Below, in pieces: positions 44,775 through 55,239 of a stretch of 64,000 nucleotides of DNA (its first letter is position 1; every line of letters starts with the position of its first letter). The translations under genes and the position numbers were made by a program. The notes under the pieces are model-generated. The model did not search any database, was not told the DNA's origin, and saw only the letters and a list, made by a program, of their open reading frames with translations. Where the stretch lies: contig NZ_QAOO01000004.1 in assembly GCF_003051105.1 (NCBI RefSeq), forward strand, positions 1-64,000, in the 5' to 3' direction. Source of the stretch: Nitrosomonas nitrosa. Lineage in GTDB: Bacteria; Pseudomonadota; Gammaproteobacteria; Burkholderiales; Nitrosomonadaceae.

Positions 44775-45494
44775 TTAGCGATGTGTGATTAAATCATAGG
44801 CTTGCTTGGCAGCATCTTGCTCTGCTCTGCGTCGGCTTGTTCCTTCACCGATGGTACGGATATTAATTTTTTGAATTGCACACTCCACCCGAAATTTCTG
44901 TCGATGTGCTTCTCCGCTGGTAGTCACGATCGTATACTCAGGCAGCGCTATTCTGCGGCCCTGCAGATATTCCTGCAACATCGTCTTGGGATCTTTTCCC
45001 CAAGTCTCGAGATCCAGCTTATCCAATAATGGCCGATAAAGATTGCCTACAAAATTCTCAACCTCACGAAATCCACCGTCCAAATATATCGCACCAATCA
45101 CTGCTTCCAATGCATTGGCGAGAATAGACGGACGACGATGTCCGCCACTCCGGCGTTCGCCCTCACCCAATCTGATTAAATCGCCCAAACCAAGCGCCAA
45201 GGCTAAATCGAATAGCGCCCGTTGATTGACGAGGTTTGCACGCAGCCTGGATAAATTCCCTTCGGGCAATTGTGGAAACGTTTTGAATAGTAAAACCGAT
45301 ACGGCAAAATTCAACGCACTATCGCCGAGGAATTCGAGACGCTCATTATTGGGAGAACCAAAACTCCGGTGTGTCAGCGCTTCCTGCAGATGTTCTGGTT
45401 GTTTAAAAACATAGCCAATCTTGTTAAAAAGATCTTTGGTGTCTTTTATAGGCGAGCTTAATATGTGGCGCGTATCTAGGCTAGGCGTACTCAT
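44775..45494 (-). CDS. rnc: ribonuclease III
   Basis: 239 residues: signature NERLEFLGDSALNF with the catalytic Glu/Asp, later AIYLDGGF (Asp/Glu metal ligands), and a C-terminal double-stranded-RNA-binding domain (DPKTMLQEYLQGR ... RRRAEQDAAKQAYDLI). Cuts rRNA precursors and structured RNAs. Overlaps the DUF4845 gene by 4 bp. Confidence 0.96.
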   Translation of the reverse strand: MSTPSLDTRHILSSPIKDTKDLFNKIGYVFKQPEHLQEALTHRSFGSPNNERLEFLGDSALNFAVSVLLFKTFPQLPEGNLSRLRANLVNQRALFDLALALGLGDLIRLGEGERRSGGHRRPSILANALEAVIGAIYLDGGFREVENFVGNLYRPLLDKLDLETWGKDPKTMLQEYLQGRRIALPEYTIVTTSGEAHRQKFRVECAIQKINIRTIGEGTSRRRAEQDAAKQAYDLITHR

Positions 45495-45892
45495 TGATTG
45501 CTTGTCGCGTTAAAATCGATATATAAAGAAACATTGGCAAATAAAGGTGTTTTCACTGCATAGCTGACGCTGAGCACTATTTTGCTGCCTTCTTTGCGAA
45601 TTTCGATATCCCGGCCATTTATAGCTTTTATATTATCGATTGTTGCACGCTTATTGAAAGATTCGCGTATCTCCGCCGGCCGGATATTTTGCGCATTCGC
45701 TTCATTGGCGATTACAACCAATGCACGCTTGATTGACGAATATTCCACAAATGAGGGGACCAATTTCATTCCTAGAATGACGATCACTACAACCAATGCT
45801 GACCAAATGAGCATTCCAGAAAGACCGACGCCCCGCTGTTTATTTCTTATCAAATGGGTTTGCATATTTTTCCACCCCCAACTCAATTTCAA
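45491..45892 (-). CDS. DUF4845 membrane protein
   Basis: 133 residues with one N-terminal membrane segment (GVGLSGMLIWSALVVVIVILGMKL) preceded by RNKQRG, and a periplasmic domain with VEYSSIKRALVVIANEAN. Small proteins of this family sit between lepB and rnc in many proteobacteria; function unknown. The pilin-like start may mean a type II signal anchor. Confidence 0.85.
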   Translation of the reverse strand: MKLSWGWKNMQTHLIRNKQRGVGLSGMLIWSALVVVIVILGMKLVPSFVEYSSIKRALVVIANEANAQNIRPAEIRESFNKRATIDNIKAINGRDIEIRKEGSKIVLSVSYAVKTPLFANVSLYIDFNATSNQ

Positions 45893-45897
45893 GCTGT

Positions 45898-46701
45898 TTA
45901 TTCTATAGACATGCCAATCCGGCTTAAATCGCTAAAATTCCACCAAATCATAAAAGCCTTCCCCACGATATTTTCTTCTGGAACAAAGCCCCAATAACGG
46001 CTATCGCTGCTACCATCACGATTATCCCCCAGAGTAAAGTAATTGCCTTCCGGTACCTTACAGGTAAATCCAACTCTGTTAAAAGTACAATTTTCACTGT
46101 AGGGAAAATGATGAATGCCCGCCAACTGCATATCGGGCGTATCGAGGTTGATGAGAATGTCGTAGCTATTTTCTCCAATGGACTCCTTGAAACGCTGGGT
46201 ATAGATATAAGCCAATCCTGATTCGATATATTTATAGTCACCCTCGAACTCCATTTTGACCGGCTCACCATTGATACTCAGCCGTTTATTACGGTAGGAA
46301 ACGATGTCACCAGGTAAACCAATCACCCTTTTAATGTAATCTATTGAAGGATCTTGAGGGTAACGAAATACCATTACCTCACCGCGTTGGGGTTGGTTCA
46401 CTTCAATGATCTTATGGTTGATCACAGGCAGCCTGATGCCATAGGTATATTTATTTACCAGTATGAAATCACCTACGAGTAATGTCGGGATCATCGAACC
46501 GGACGGTATCTTGAATGGCTCCATAAGGAAAGAGCGAAGAATAAAAACGATCAGGATGATAGGAAAAAAACTCTTGGGGTACTCTACCCACCAAGGCTCG
46601 TCCGCATCCTGTGCTCGTCTACGCTTTAAAAAAAATATATCGAGCAACCAAATACTTCCGGTTACTATCAACAAGATGAGTAATATTAAAGGAAAATTCA
46701 T
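45898..46701 (-). CDS. lepB: signal peptidase I
   Basis: 267 residues with two N-terminal membrane segments (LILLILLIVTGSIWLLDIFFL and FFPIILIVFILRSFLM), the catalytic Ser in IPSGSMIPTLLVGD and Lys in DYIKRVIGLPGD, and box E GDNRDGSSDSRYWGFVP. Removes signal peptides from exported proteins. Follows lepA, 95 bp apart. Confidence 0.96.
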   Translation of the reverse strand: MNFPLILLILLIVTGSIWLLDIFFLKRRRAQDADEPWWVEYPKSFFPIILIVFILRSFLMEPFKIPSGSMIPTLLVGDFILVNKYTYGIRLPVINHKIIEVNQPQRGEVMVFRYPQDPSIDYIKRVIGLPGDIVSYRNKRLSINGEPVKMEFEGDYKYIESGLAYIYTQRFKESIGENSYDILINLDTPDMQLAGIHHFPYSENCTFNRVGFTCKVPEGNYFTLGDNRDGSSDSRYWGFVPEENIVGKAFMIWWNFSDLSRIGMSIE

Positions 46702-46796
46702 CTTATTTTCCTTAAGTGATCCATTACATTTTTAATAGAGTGGATAAAGCAACTATTCATAGCATTCATTGAGTGAATTTATCTTTTTGTTATCCG

Positions 46797-48587
46797 TCAT
46801 TTACCAACTTGTAGAATAGCCAAAAATGCTGCTTGAGGAATTTCCACATTACCCACACGCTTCATGCGTTTCTTACCTGCTTTCTGTTTCTCAAGTAATT
46901 TGCGCTTGCGCGTAATGTCACCACCATAGCACTTAGCTAATACATTTTTTCGCAGCGCCTTGACGTTTTCCCTTGCTACAACATGTGCTCCAATGGCTGC
47001 CTGTACAGCGATATCAAACATTTGACGTGGAATGAGCTCTCGCATTTTTTGCGCCAGCTCACGCCCTCTTTGCTGACTGCTGGCACGATGAACGATCAAT
47101 GACAGTGCATCTACTTTTTCGTTGTTGATCAATATATCCAGCTTCACCAAGTCAGAAGCGCGAAATTCCTTAAATTCATAGTCAAGCGAAGCATAGCCCC
47201 GGCTTACGGATTTTAGCTTATCAAAAAAATCCATCACGACTTCATTCAAAGGCATTTCATAGACCAGCATGACTTGCCTGCCCATATATTGCATATTTCT
47301 CTGTATGCCGCGTTTTCCTGTGCACAGAGACATCACTACCCCCACGTATTCTTCCGGCACTAAAATCGTTGTGGTAATAATCGGTTCGCGAATCTCTGCA
47401 ATCTTTGAGAGATCAGGCATTTTGGACGGGTTCTCGATTTCGGTGATTGTACCATCACGAAGCACAACCTGATAAACCACCGTTGGCGCAGTAGTGATAA
47501 GATCCATATCATACTCGCGCTCCAATCTTTCCTGGACAATATCCAAATGGAGTAAACCCAGAAAACCGCAGCGAAAACCAAACCCAAGCGCTTGCGAGGT
47601 CTCAGGCTCGAATTGCAGCGACGAATCATTGAGCTGCAATTTCTCCAACGCGGCACGCAGTGCGTCATATTGATTGGATTCTACTGGATACAATCCGGCA
47701 AACACCTGAGGTTTGATCTCTTTGAAACCAGCCAAAGGTGCGGTCGCAGGGTTATCTGCTAAAGTAACCGTGTCGCCGACTTTTGCCGACTTCAACTCCT
47801 TAATACCGGAAATGACATAACCGACCTCACCCGCAGCCAATGAATCGCGGCTCTCTGCCTTAGGTAGGAAGGCGCCGACTTGCTCACATAGATAAGCCGT
47901 CCGATTGGCCATTAGCATGATTTTATTACCAGGCTTCAAAACCCCGTCGACCACTCGCACCAAAATGACAACCCCGACATAATTATCAAACCACGAGTCT
48001 ATGATCAGCGCTTTCAAAGGGGCATCAGGGTCTCCCTTAGGGGTAGGAATACGCTTGACGACCGCCTCGAGCATCGCCTGAATACCTTCTCCCGTTTTGG
48101 CGCTGACGCGCAAGGCATCTTTTGCATCGATGCCAATGATATCTTCAATTTCAGCAACGACACGTTCAGGATCCGCAGCCGGCAAATCAATCTTATTCAA
48201 TACCGGTATCACTTCAACTCCCTGCTCGATCGCGGTATAACAATTCGCTACCGTCTGCGCTTCGACGCCCTGGGAAGCATCCACTACGAGCAAAGCGCCT
48301 TCACATGCAGCCAAGGATCGTGATACTTCATAGGAGAAATCAACATGACCGGGTGTATCTATTAAATTCAATAAATAAACCTGGCCATCAAGGGATGGGT
48401 ACTTCAATGCAACGGTTTGTGCTTTGATTGTTATGCCGCGTTCACGCTCCAATTCCATGGAATCGAGCACTTGCTCTTCCATTTCCCGATCAGACAACCC
48501 CCCACAAAACTGGATAATGCGATCGGCTAAAGTAGATTTACCATGATCAATGTGGGCGATAATAGAAAAATTACGAATGTGCTGCAT
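46797..48587 (-). CDS. lepA: translation factor LepA (EF4)
   Basis: 596 residues: GTPase motifs [41 protein letters not shown] and NKIDLPAAD; LepA-specific C-terminus [22 protein letters not shown]. Acts on ribosomes during initiation or back-translocation. Normal length; in the order lepA-lepB as in most proteobacteria. Confidence 0.97.
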   Translation of the reverse strand: MQHIRNFSIIAHIDHGKSTLADRIIQFCGGLSDREMEEQVLDSMELERERGITIKAQTVALKYPSLDGQVYLLNLIDTPGHVDFSYEVSRSLAACEGALLVVDASQGVEAQTVANCYTAIEQGVEVIPVLNKIDLPAADPERVVAEIEDIIGIDAKDALRVSAKTGEGIQAMLEAVVKRIPTPKGDPDAPLKALIIDSWFDNYVGVVILVRVVDGVLKPGNKIMLMANRTAYLCEQVGAFLPKAESRDSLAAGEVGYVISGIKELKSAKVGDTVTLADNPATAPLAGFKEIKPQVFAGLYPVESNQYDALRAALEKLQLNDSSLQFEPETSQALGFGFRCGFLGLLHLDIVQERLEREYDMDLITTAPTVVYQVVLRDGTITEIENPSKMPDLSKIAEIREPIITTTILVPEEYVGVVMSLCTGKRGIQRNMQYMGRQVMLVYEMPLNEVVMDFFDKLKSVSRGYASLDYEFKEFRASDLVKLDILINNEKVDALSLIVHRASSQQRGRELAQKMRELIPRQMFDIAVQAAIGAHVVARENVKALRKNVLAKCYGGDITRKRKLLEKQKAGKKRMKRVGNVEIPQAAFLAILQVGK

Positions 48588-48684
48588 TCGATTGGATGCT
48601 TTATATATGAAGTAGTGTTTGCAGGAATGTTATGGATAATCACTTTCAAACAAAAAGTGTCGGTTACCGCTAACCGACAGCATT

Positions 48685-48954
48685 CTATCGAATTTTAGCA
48701 AAATAAGCATCTAGCGCAGCAACATCGAGATGATAATGACAAATTTCCTCATGCGCTGGGGCCGCCGATACCAACACAGGCACCCGGTCGTTGAATAAAC
48801 GGACCAAATCGGGATCATTGTCTATATCGATCATTTGAAATTCAAAATGGATTTGTTTCTGTAGCGCTTGCAGCGATGCGATCATCTCCTGGCACAGGTG
48901 ACACTCCTCACGCCCATATACGATTAGTCTGTTCACTCCCATTGAATTAAGCAT
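48685..48954 (-). CDS. glutaredoxin-like thiol protein
   Basis: 89 residues, INRLIVYGREECHLCQEM-like N-terminus (actual text RLIVYGREECHLCQEMIASL) with a CxxC active site, and RVPVLVSAAPAHEEI with the cis-Pro. DUF836/glutaredoxin family members often stand between mucD and lepA. Ends about 100 bp before lepA. Confidence 0.85.
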   Translation of the reverse strand: MLNSMGVNRLIVYGREECHLCQEMIASLQALQKQIHFEFQMIDIDNDPDLVRLFNDRVPVLVSAAPAHEEICHYHLDVAALDAYFAKIR

Positions 48955-48962
48955 CGGGTTTT

Positions 48963-50363
48963 TTAGCGCTCAAGTTTCATCGTGATAAAAGTGGTCATAT
49001 CCCCTCTTTTTATCAATAGCGCGATATTTCTTCCTTTTTCGACTTTTTCGAGTAATTGATTAAATTGCCTGATTGTTTTGATGTCTTGATTGTTGAATCC
49101 GAGAATGATGTCACCTTGCCGTATACCCGCCCGGGCGGCAACACCAGCATGCTGCACTTCTTCGACTAACAATCCCCCCTCAATTCCAAGTTGTTTTTTC
49201 TGCCCGTCAGCAAGCTCACTGAGGGCAAGACCAAGACGATTTGACGTATCAGGTATTTTTTTACCCTGTTTTCTGCTGCGCTCGCCTTCTTCGGAAGGCA
49301 TTTCTCCAATAATTACGGCTATGTTCTTTGTTGTTCCATTACGCCAGACTTGCACGGGTACTTTAGTGTTCGGCTTGGTATTGCCCACGATACGCGGTAA
49401 ATCACTTGAAACTTCAATAGCTTTGTCGCCGAACTTCAAAATGACATCCCGAATTTCAATACCAGCTTTATCAGCGGGACCATCTTTTTCCACCGAAACA
49501 ACCAATGCACCCTGGGCTTTCGATAGACCAAAAGATTCAGCAAGCTCTTCGGTCATTTCTTGAATCATGACACCAATTTTACCGCGCGAGACTTTACCAT
49601 GCGCCTTGAGTTGGTTCGCTATGTCCGTTGCCACATTGATCGGGATCGCAAAGGATAGTCCCATAAATCCCCCCGTCCGGCTATAGATCTGTGAGTTAAT
49701 GCCGACCACTTCTCCTCTCATGTTGAATAAGGGACCACCAGAGTTACCGGGATTGATGGCGACATCCGTCTGAATAAAAGGCACATAATTTTCCTGAGCA
49801 AGAGAACGCCCTTTTGCGCTTACTATGCCTGCGGTCACGCTGTTTTCAAAACCAAAAGGAGAACCGATTGCAACCACCCATTCCCCCACTTTGAGCCTAT
49901 CTGGATCACCTTGCGTCACAACAGGCAAATTCTTTGCGTCAATTTTGATGAGCGCCACATCCGTCTTACGGTCTGTTCCTATCACTTCCGCACTAAACTC
50001 TCTTTTATCATTTAGCTTTACAGTGATCTCATTAGCAGATTCAACCACATGCGCATTCGTCAAAATATAGCCGTCTTTGCTAATAATAAATCCTGAGCCA
50101 AGCGACTTGGATTCATATTTTCTTGGGCCTGAAAAGGGCTGCATATATCTGCGAAAAAATTCGAAAAAAGGGGAATCTTCCGGAAGATTAGGAATTTCTG
50201 GGAAAATCTGACCTCCTGCAATTTGCTGAGTCTGGACTGTACTGATATTGACAACAGCTTCTCCGTACTCCTCAACTAACCCCGTAAAATCGGGTAATTC
50301 TTTTGCATGCGTGATGTTGAGTGAAGAAATGAACAATAAGCACAGTAAAACGAATTTTTGCAT
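48963..50363 (-). CDS. mucD: periplasmic serine protease DegP/MucD family
   Basis: 466 residues: signal peptide (MQKFVLLCLLFISSLNITHA), trypsin-like domain with TNAHVVES (His), KTDVALIKID (Asp) and NPGNSGGPLFN (Ser), then two PDZ domains (GALVVSVEKDGPADKAGIEI; GVAARAGIRQGDIILGF). Degrades misfolded envelope proteins; last gene of the rpoE-rseA-mucD stress set. Confidence 0.95.
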   Translation of the reverse strand: MQKFVLLCLLFISSLNITHAKELPDFTGLVEEYGEAVVNISTVQTQQIAGGQIFPEIPNLPEDSPFFEFFRRYMQPFSGPRKYESKSLGSGFIISKDGYILTNAHVVESANEITVKLNDKREFSAEVIGTDRKTDVALIKIDAKNLPVVTQGDPDRLKVGEWVVAIGSPFGFENSVTAGIVSAKGRSLAQENYVPFIQTDVAINPGNSGGPLFNMRGEVVGINSQIYSRTGGFMGLSFAIPINVATDIANQLKAHGKVSRGKIGVMIQEMTEELAESFGLSKAQGALVVSVEKDGPADKAGIEIRDVILKFGDKAIEVSSDLPRIVGNTKPNTKVPVQVWRNGTTKNIAVIIGEMPSEEGERSRKQGKKIPDTSNRLGLALSELADGQKKQLGIEGGLLVEEVQHAGVAARAGIRQGDIILGFNNQDIKTIRQFNQLLEKVEKGRNIALLIKRGDMTTFITMKLER

Positions 50364-50517
50364 GTCGCTTCTCTTGATAACGAAAGGAATGATTGAAAAG
50401 ATCTTTACTTGATTTAGCTAAGTTGCAATATCAATGAACTCCTGCCTAAACAATGAACCTCGACACCAAGGTGAGTAATCCACTATTTGTCATGCACGCT
50501 CTCTACCGATCAATCCG

Positions 50518-51051
50518 TCATTCATGTTGATCTTCGACTTGATAAACACCTGTTACCGGTGTATGCATGATGGTATGAGATGAAAACCCTCTATGGATCA
50601 ATGGATAATCGCCAGAATGTTGAGGGATGAGTGGAAGAGTAAAAGCCGGAGTTGGTTGAAAAGTTAACGGATGATCGACTTGAATGACTGCTTTGTTATT
50701 TACTTTTTCTGCGACGAGCACTTCTCGTTTCATCTCGGATGCTTGCATTACCAGCCATCCACTCGCCAAAATAACGAAGGAAGCCGCTGCAGAAAGTGTA
50801 ACAATCTTTCGTTTATAAAGCTTAAACATGCTTGGCATAAACAAGATAGGTTCTTCCGCCAATCGCTCACTCACCCGCCTCGCCACATCGACCTGCATTG
50901 ACACTGCCGGTTGTCGCAGCATATCGCTGATTACGTGGTAAGTTTCCCATTCACGTAACAAATCTTCCTGTTTTTTTAATGCCAAAATAATTTCTTCAGC
51001 ATTGACTGTATCTAGCTCACCATCCATCAATTCAGATATTTTATTTTTCAT
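50518..51051 (-). CDS. rseA: anti-sigma-E factor RseA-like
   Basis: 177 residues: N-terminal RseA domain (KISELMDGELDTVNAEEIIL, EWETYHVISDMLRQ), one membrane segment (KIVTLSAAASFVILASGWLVM) and a periplasmic tail. Holds RpoE at the membrane until cleaved on envelope stress. Gene 15 bp after rpoE. No rseB/mucB gene follows; the 154-bp gap leads directly to mucD. Confidence 0.9.
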   Translation of the reverse strand: MKNKISELMDGELDTVNAEEIILALKKQEDLLREWETYHVISDMLRQPAVSMQVDVARRVSERLAEEPILFMPSMFKLYKRKIVTLSAAASFVILASGWLVMQASEMKREVLVAEKVNNKAVIQVDHPLTFQPTPAFTLPLIPQHSGDYPLIHRGFSSHTIMHTPVTGVYQVEDQHE

Positions 51052-51066
51052 ATTGCTACCCCTTCA

Positions 51067-51669
51067 TTACCACCTCTTATCTTTACCTGTACCCAATAAA
51101 GGCCGTAATTTCTCAGCTATGGCCTCGCGTGCGCGAAAAATACGTGAACGAACTGTACCGATAGGACAATTCATAATGTTCGCAATCTCCTCATAACTTA
51201 AACCTTCAATTTCTCTTAAAACAATTGCTGTTCTTAGTTCTTCAGGCAGTGTATCTAATGATTGATTAACGGTTTGAGCAATTTGTTTGCTCATCAGTTC
51301 ACTCTCAGGTGTACTTACCTCTCGTAATTTACTCGCTTCCTCAAAATTTTCCGCATCTTCGTTATCAAAATCATTTACTGTCGTAGGGACCTTTCTCCCT
51401 TGGGATACAAGAAAATTTTTAGCGGTATTAATACCAATCCGATACAGCCAAGTATAAAAGGCGCTATCACCACGAAACGATGGTAACGCACGATAAGCTT
51501 TGATAAACGTCTCTTGAGCGATATCTTCGACTTCAGCGGCATCACGAATAAATTGTGATAATAAGCGTGCTAGCTTTCTTTGATACTTAATGACTAGCAA
51601 ATCAAAAGCATGTTTATCGCCCTGCTGTACACGCTCCACTAATTGTTGATCGATTTCACGATCACCCAT
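51067..51669 (-). CDS. rpoE: RNA polymerase sigma-E (RpoE/AlgU)
   Basis: 200 residues: region 2 (YQRKLARLLSQFIRDAAEVEDIAQETFIKAYRAL and TWLYRIGINTAKNF) and region 4 (LPEELRTAIVLREIEGLSYEEIANIM, GTVRSRIFRARE). Directs envelope-stress genes and its own promoter. Candidate own promoter at 51802-51829. Divergent from nadB. Confidence 0.95.
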   Translation of the reverse strand: MGDREIDQQLVERVQQGDKHAFDLLVIKYQRKLARLLSQFIRDAAEVEDIAQETFIKAYRALPSFRGDSAFYTWLYRIGINTAKNFLVSQGRKVPTTVNDFDNEDAENFEEASKLREVSTPESELMSKQIAQTVNQSLDTLPEELRTAIVLREIEGLSYEEIANIMNCPIGTVRSRIFRAREAIAEKLRPLLGTGKDKRW

Positions 51670-51801
51670 GCCACTTCCCCGAATTAAAATGAATAGATTG
51701 CTTTATGCACACTACGTATCACTCAAATTCCAGAATGAGTGATAGGCAAACCAAAGTATACCTCGTTCGGGGAACCACCGTGAACTATCCTGAATCTGTC
51801 T

Positions 51802-51829
51802 AAAGACAATCAACCTTCTTGATAAGTTC
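51802..51829 (-). promoter_or_regulatory. candidate sigma-E promoter of rpoE
   Basis: On the minus strand GAACTT (51829-51824), 16 bases, GTCTTT (51807-51802): close to the sigma-E consensus GAACTT-N16-TCTRA. It would start RNA about 130 bases before rpoE. Autoregulation is known for this sigma factor; here it is a motif match only. Confidence 0.5.
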
Positions 51830-51935
51830 ACTACATTCGTACTATCCGTTTCCACGAAAAACTTGGCGTTTGAGTTATGATTGAAAGATCGTTTCATTCT
51901 CTGCTTGTAAAATAAATCAAAATATCAATTATTCA

Positions 51936-53546
51936 ATGCCACAACATCATTTCGACACACTGATTATCGGTAGCGGTTTAGCCGGATTAACACTCGCACT
52001 CAATCTTGCTCAACATCAGAAGGTAGCAATCGTTACAAAAAAAACAATACACGATAGCTCTACCAGCTGGGCACAAGGTGGTATAGCCGCAGTTCTGTCA
52101 ATGGAAGACTCCTCCGATGCCCATATTCATGACACCTTGGTTGCCGGCGCCGGATTATGTGATAAAGCCATTACGCGTTATGTCGTTGAAAAAGGGCCCG
52201 AGGCGGTCCGCTGGCTCATTTCTCAAGGCGTCAGATTTACGCGAGACAACAATAGCCAGACAGGTTACCACCTCACGCAAGAAGGGGGGCATAGCGTCCG
52301 TCGTGTAATCCATACCAATGATGCTACTGGCAAAGCGGTCCAGTTAACCTTGAGTGAAAAGGTTTGTACACACCCCAATATCGTCATCCTTGAGCATCAT
52401 ATCGCTGTTGATCTCATCGTGAGTTCTAAATTGCCTCATCATGCCGCCACACCAGCCGACAGATGTTATGGAGCTTATGTATTAGATATCAAGGCCGATA
52501 AAATCCATACGATCGCCGCCCACAATACGGTGTTGGCAACGGGGGGCGCAGGTAAAGTTTATCTTTATACAACCAATCCAGATATCGCCACAGGCGACGG
52601 TATCGCGATGGGGTGGCGGGCAGGTTGCAGAATCGCTAACATGGAGTTTATCCAATTTCACCCTACCTGTCTTTATCATCCTCATGCCAAATCTTTCTTA
52701 ATCAGTGAAGCCGTCAGGGGTGAAGGTGGCTTGCTAAAGCTACCTGATGGCGAACGCTTCATGCCTAAGCATGATGAACGGGCAGAACTAGCACCACGAG
52801 ACATTGTGGCACGTGCTATCGATTTTGAGATGAAAAAGCGGGGCCTTGATTGCGTATATTTGGATATTTCACATAAATCACCAGAGTTTCTCAAGCAGCA
52901 TTTCCCTACCATCTATGCCCGATGCCTTGAACTAGGGATCGATATCACGCGCCAACCTATCCCGGTCGTTCCCGCAGCCCATTACACTTGTGGCGGTATC
53001 GTTACCGATCAGAATGGCAAGACAGATCTTAACAACTTGTACGCAATCGGCGAAACCGCTCATACGGGCTTGCATGGAGCAAATCGCTTAGCCAGCAATT
53101 CTTTGCTGGAATGCTTGGTATTCGGTTTAGCTGCCACCAAAGATATCCTCAACCAAACACCCATTCCTTTTGTTTCACTCCCCAAATGGGATGAGAGCCG
53201 TGTTACCGATGCAGATGAGGAAATCGTAATTTCACATAACTGGGATGAATTACGTCGTTTCATGTGGAGCTACGTCGGTATCGTTCGTACCAACAAACGC
53301 TTACAGCGCGCTCAACACCGGATCAATCTGTTACATGAAGAAATCAATGAGTACTACACTAATTTCAGAGTAAGCAGTGATTTACTTGAATTACGCAATC
53401 TAGTGACGACAGCCGATTTGATAGTACAAAGCGCGATGTTGCGTCATGAAAGCCGCGGTCTGCACTATAGCCGCGATTACCCCAATACCTTACCTCAAGC
53501 TCACAATACAATCTTACACCGGAAGGAAGGTAAATCTCTCCAATAA
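51936..53546 (+). CDS. nadB: L-aspartate oxidase
   Basis: 536 residues: FAD-binding IIGSGLAGLTLALNLA, STSWAQGGIAAV (active-site region), EFIQFHPTCLY, and CGGIVTDQNGKTDL with GLHGANRLASNSLLE; C-terminal helical domain ending RGLHYSRDYP. Makes iminoaspartate for NAD synthesis. First gene on the plus strand of this block, divergent from rpoE. Confidence 0.95.
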   Translation: MPQHHFDTLIIGSGLAGLTLALNLAQHQKVAIVTKKTIHDSSTSWAQGGIAAVLSMEDSSDAHIHDTLVAGAGLCDKAITRYVVEKGPEAVRWLISQGVRFTRDNNSQTGYHLTQEGGHSVRRVIHTNDATGKAVQLTLSEKVCTHPNIVILEHHIAVDLIVSSKLPHHAATPADRCYGAYVLDIKADKIHTIAAHNTVLATGGAGKVYLYTTNPDIATGDGIAMGWRAGCRIANMEFIQFHPTCLYHPHAKSFLISEAVRGEGGLLKLPDGERFMPKHDERAELAPRDIVARAIDFEMKKRGLDCVYLDISHKSPEFLKQHFPTIYARCLELGIDITRQPIPVVPAAHYTCGGIVTDQNGKTDLNNLYAIGETAHTGLHGANRLASNSLLECLVFGLAATKDILNQTPIPFVSLPKWDESRVTDADEEIVISHNWDELRRFMWSYVGIVRTNKRLQRAQHRINLLHEEINEYYTNFRVSSDLLELRNLVTTADLIVQSAMLRHESRGLHYSRDYPNTLPQAHNTILHRKEGKSLQ

Positions 53547-53727
53547 TACCTGCCATCCAACTCAACTAATGATGTAAAATCAACAATCTATTGCTTGTCT
53601 CAGACACGTTCTACAAGTAAGCACGTCCACCTCGGTATAATGAAAAGCAGCACCTGCTAGCTATCGCTCGGACAAGATCTTTACAAACGCAAAGCAAGCC
53701 TAATTGAATGCATAAAGGATAGATGTA

Positions 53728-55239
53728 ATGAGAATTTCAGCAAATTCTGTCACATCAAAATTGGATAATCAACCAGAGGTTATCCACCATACAGAGTTTC
53801 GACATAACCCAAAATCTTTCCTGAAATTGATTTTGTTAGGTTTCTCGATAGTTGGCTTACCGCTCATCATTGCACTCGTTTATAGTGCCATACGCATCGA
53901 TCAACTTGCAGAGCATAGCCGCACGACAATTTACCAAGCAACGCAAATGACTCATGGCAGCAGTATCTTGATCGACGAGATCATCGTCATGGAGCGCAGT
54001 ATCCAGCACGCGCATATCCTAGAAGATTTGTCCTTGCTTGAGAGTTATTTTGAAGCACACGCCAATTTTGAGAAAATCGCACTCAAACTTCTAGAAATTT
54101 CACCCCATCTCGAACAACATCTGTTCTTGGAGAAATTGCGGCTATTTGAAACAACAATTTTTCGCGAGGTCCTGACTTTATATGACACCCCAGAGAATTT
54201 TCCCGATTTACTCGAACGATTCGCTTCTCTACTCATTCTCGCACAGGATTTCTCTACAAAAAATTATGAAGTGATAGGGAAAAAGGTAAATGAAATGAGC
54301 GAAATGGCAACACAAGCTCGTACACTGGTGGAATTGGAATTACTCATACTCATCCCGTTTGTCATCCTACTCGCCCTGATTTTTTCGATTTTCATTGCTC
54401 GCCCTCTTCGTCAAATTGATGAAGCCATTTATAATATGGGGCAAGGCAAGCTCTCAAACGTTGTACGGGTCAATGGCCCTGAGAATCTAAAATATTTAGG
54501 CTCACGCTTAGATTGGATGCGCCGCCGATTACTCAAATTGGAAGAGCAAAAAATTCAATTCTTACGGCATGTCTCCCATGAGCTTAAAACCCCGCTTACC
54601 GCCATTCGTGAAGGTGCCAACCTCCTGGCGGAAGGCGTCGCAGGTAATCTAAACAGAAAACAGCAACAAATCGCTAGTATCTTGCATACCAGCAGTATCC
54701 AATTACAAAAGCGCATTGAGGATTTATTAAGTTTCAGCGCGCTTCAATCCGACAAATCTGCGCTCCTTAAACAACAGGCTAATCTTGCTCAAATTATCGC
54801 TAATGTACTTAAAGACCAAAATCTTTCCATCATGAGCAGAAAAATAAAAATCGATTTAGATTGCCCCAAACTATTACTCGAATGTGACCGGCAAAAAGTC
54901 AGCATTATTGTCGATAATCTGGTATCGAATGCCATTAAATTTTCCCCGCAAGAAAGCTGCATCAAGATTGCTGCAAAACAAATCGATGAAATCATTCAAG
55001 TTGATGTCATCGATAATGGTATAGGTATTGATGCTAGCGAAAAAGCCAAAATATTCGAGCCTTTCTATCAGGGGCGTGGAATACCGAATAGTCACATCCG
55101 CGGAACAGGGCTTGGGTTGTCCATTGCACGGGAATATGCGCTTGCGCATGGGGGAAATATCGAGCTTATTGAGCATGCTGTGCAAGGTGCACATTTTCGT
55201 CTTACCTTACCCATCCAAGACCCTGAGACTCAACCATGA
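53728..55239 (+). CDS. qseE: sensor histidine kinase, QseE/GlrK-like
   Basis: 503 residues: membrane segments at about 33-55 (LILLGFSIVGLPLIIALVYSA) and about 203-225 (LLILIPFVILLALIFSIFIA) flank a periplasmic helical sensor; then HAMP, HisKA FLRHVSHELKTPLTAIREGA and HATPase IVDNLVSNAIKF, DNGIGID, GTGLGLSIAREYA. It overlaps the next gene by 4 bp. Order kinase, lipoprotein, sigma-54 regulator matches qseE-qseG-qseF (glrK-yfhG-glrR). Confidence 0.85.
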   Translation: MRISANSVTSKLDNQPEVIHHTEFRHNPKSFLKLILLGFSIVGLPLIIALVYSAIRIDQLAEHSRTTIYQATQMTHGSSILIDEIIVMERSIQHAHILEDLSLLESYFEAHANFEKIALKLLEISPHLEQHLFLEKLRLFETTIFREVLTLYDTPENFPDLLERFASLLILAQDFSTKNYEVIGKKVNEMSEMATQARTLVELELLILIPFVILLALIFSIFIARPLRQIDEAIYNMGQGKLSNVVRVNGPENLKYLGSRLDWMRRRLLKLEEQKIQFLRHVSHELKTPLTAIREGANLLAEGVAGNLNRKQQQIASILHTSSIQLQKRIEDLLSFSALQSDKSALLKQQANLAQIIANVLKDQNLSIMSRKIKIDLDCPKLLLECDRQKVSIIVDNLVSNAIKFSPQESCIKIAAKQIDEIIQVDVIDNGIGIDASEKAKIFEPFYQGRGIPNSHIRGTGLGLSIAREYALAHGGNIELIEHAVQGAHFRLTLPIQDPETQP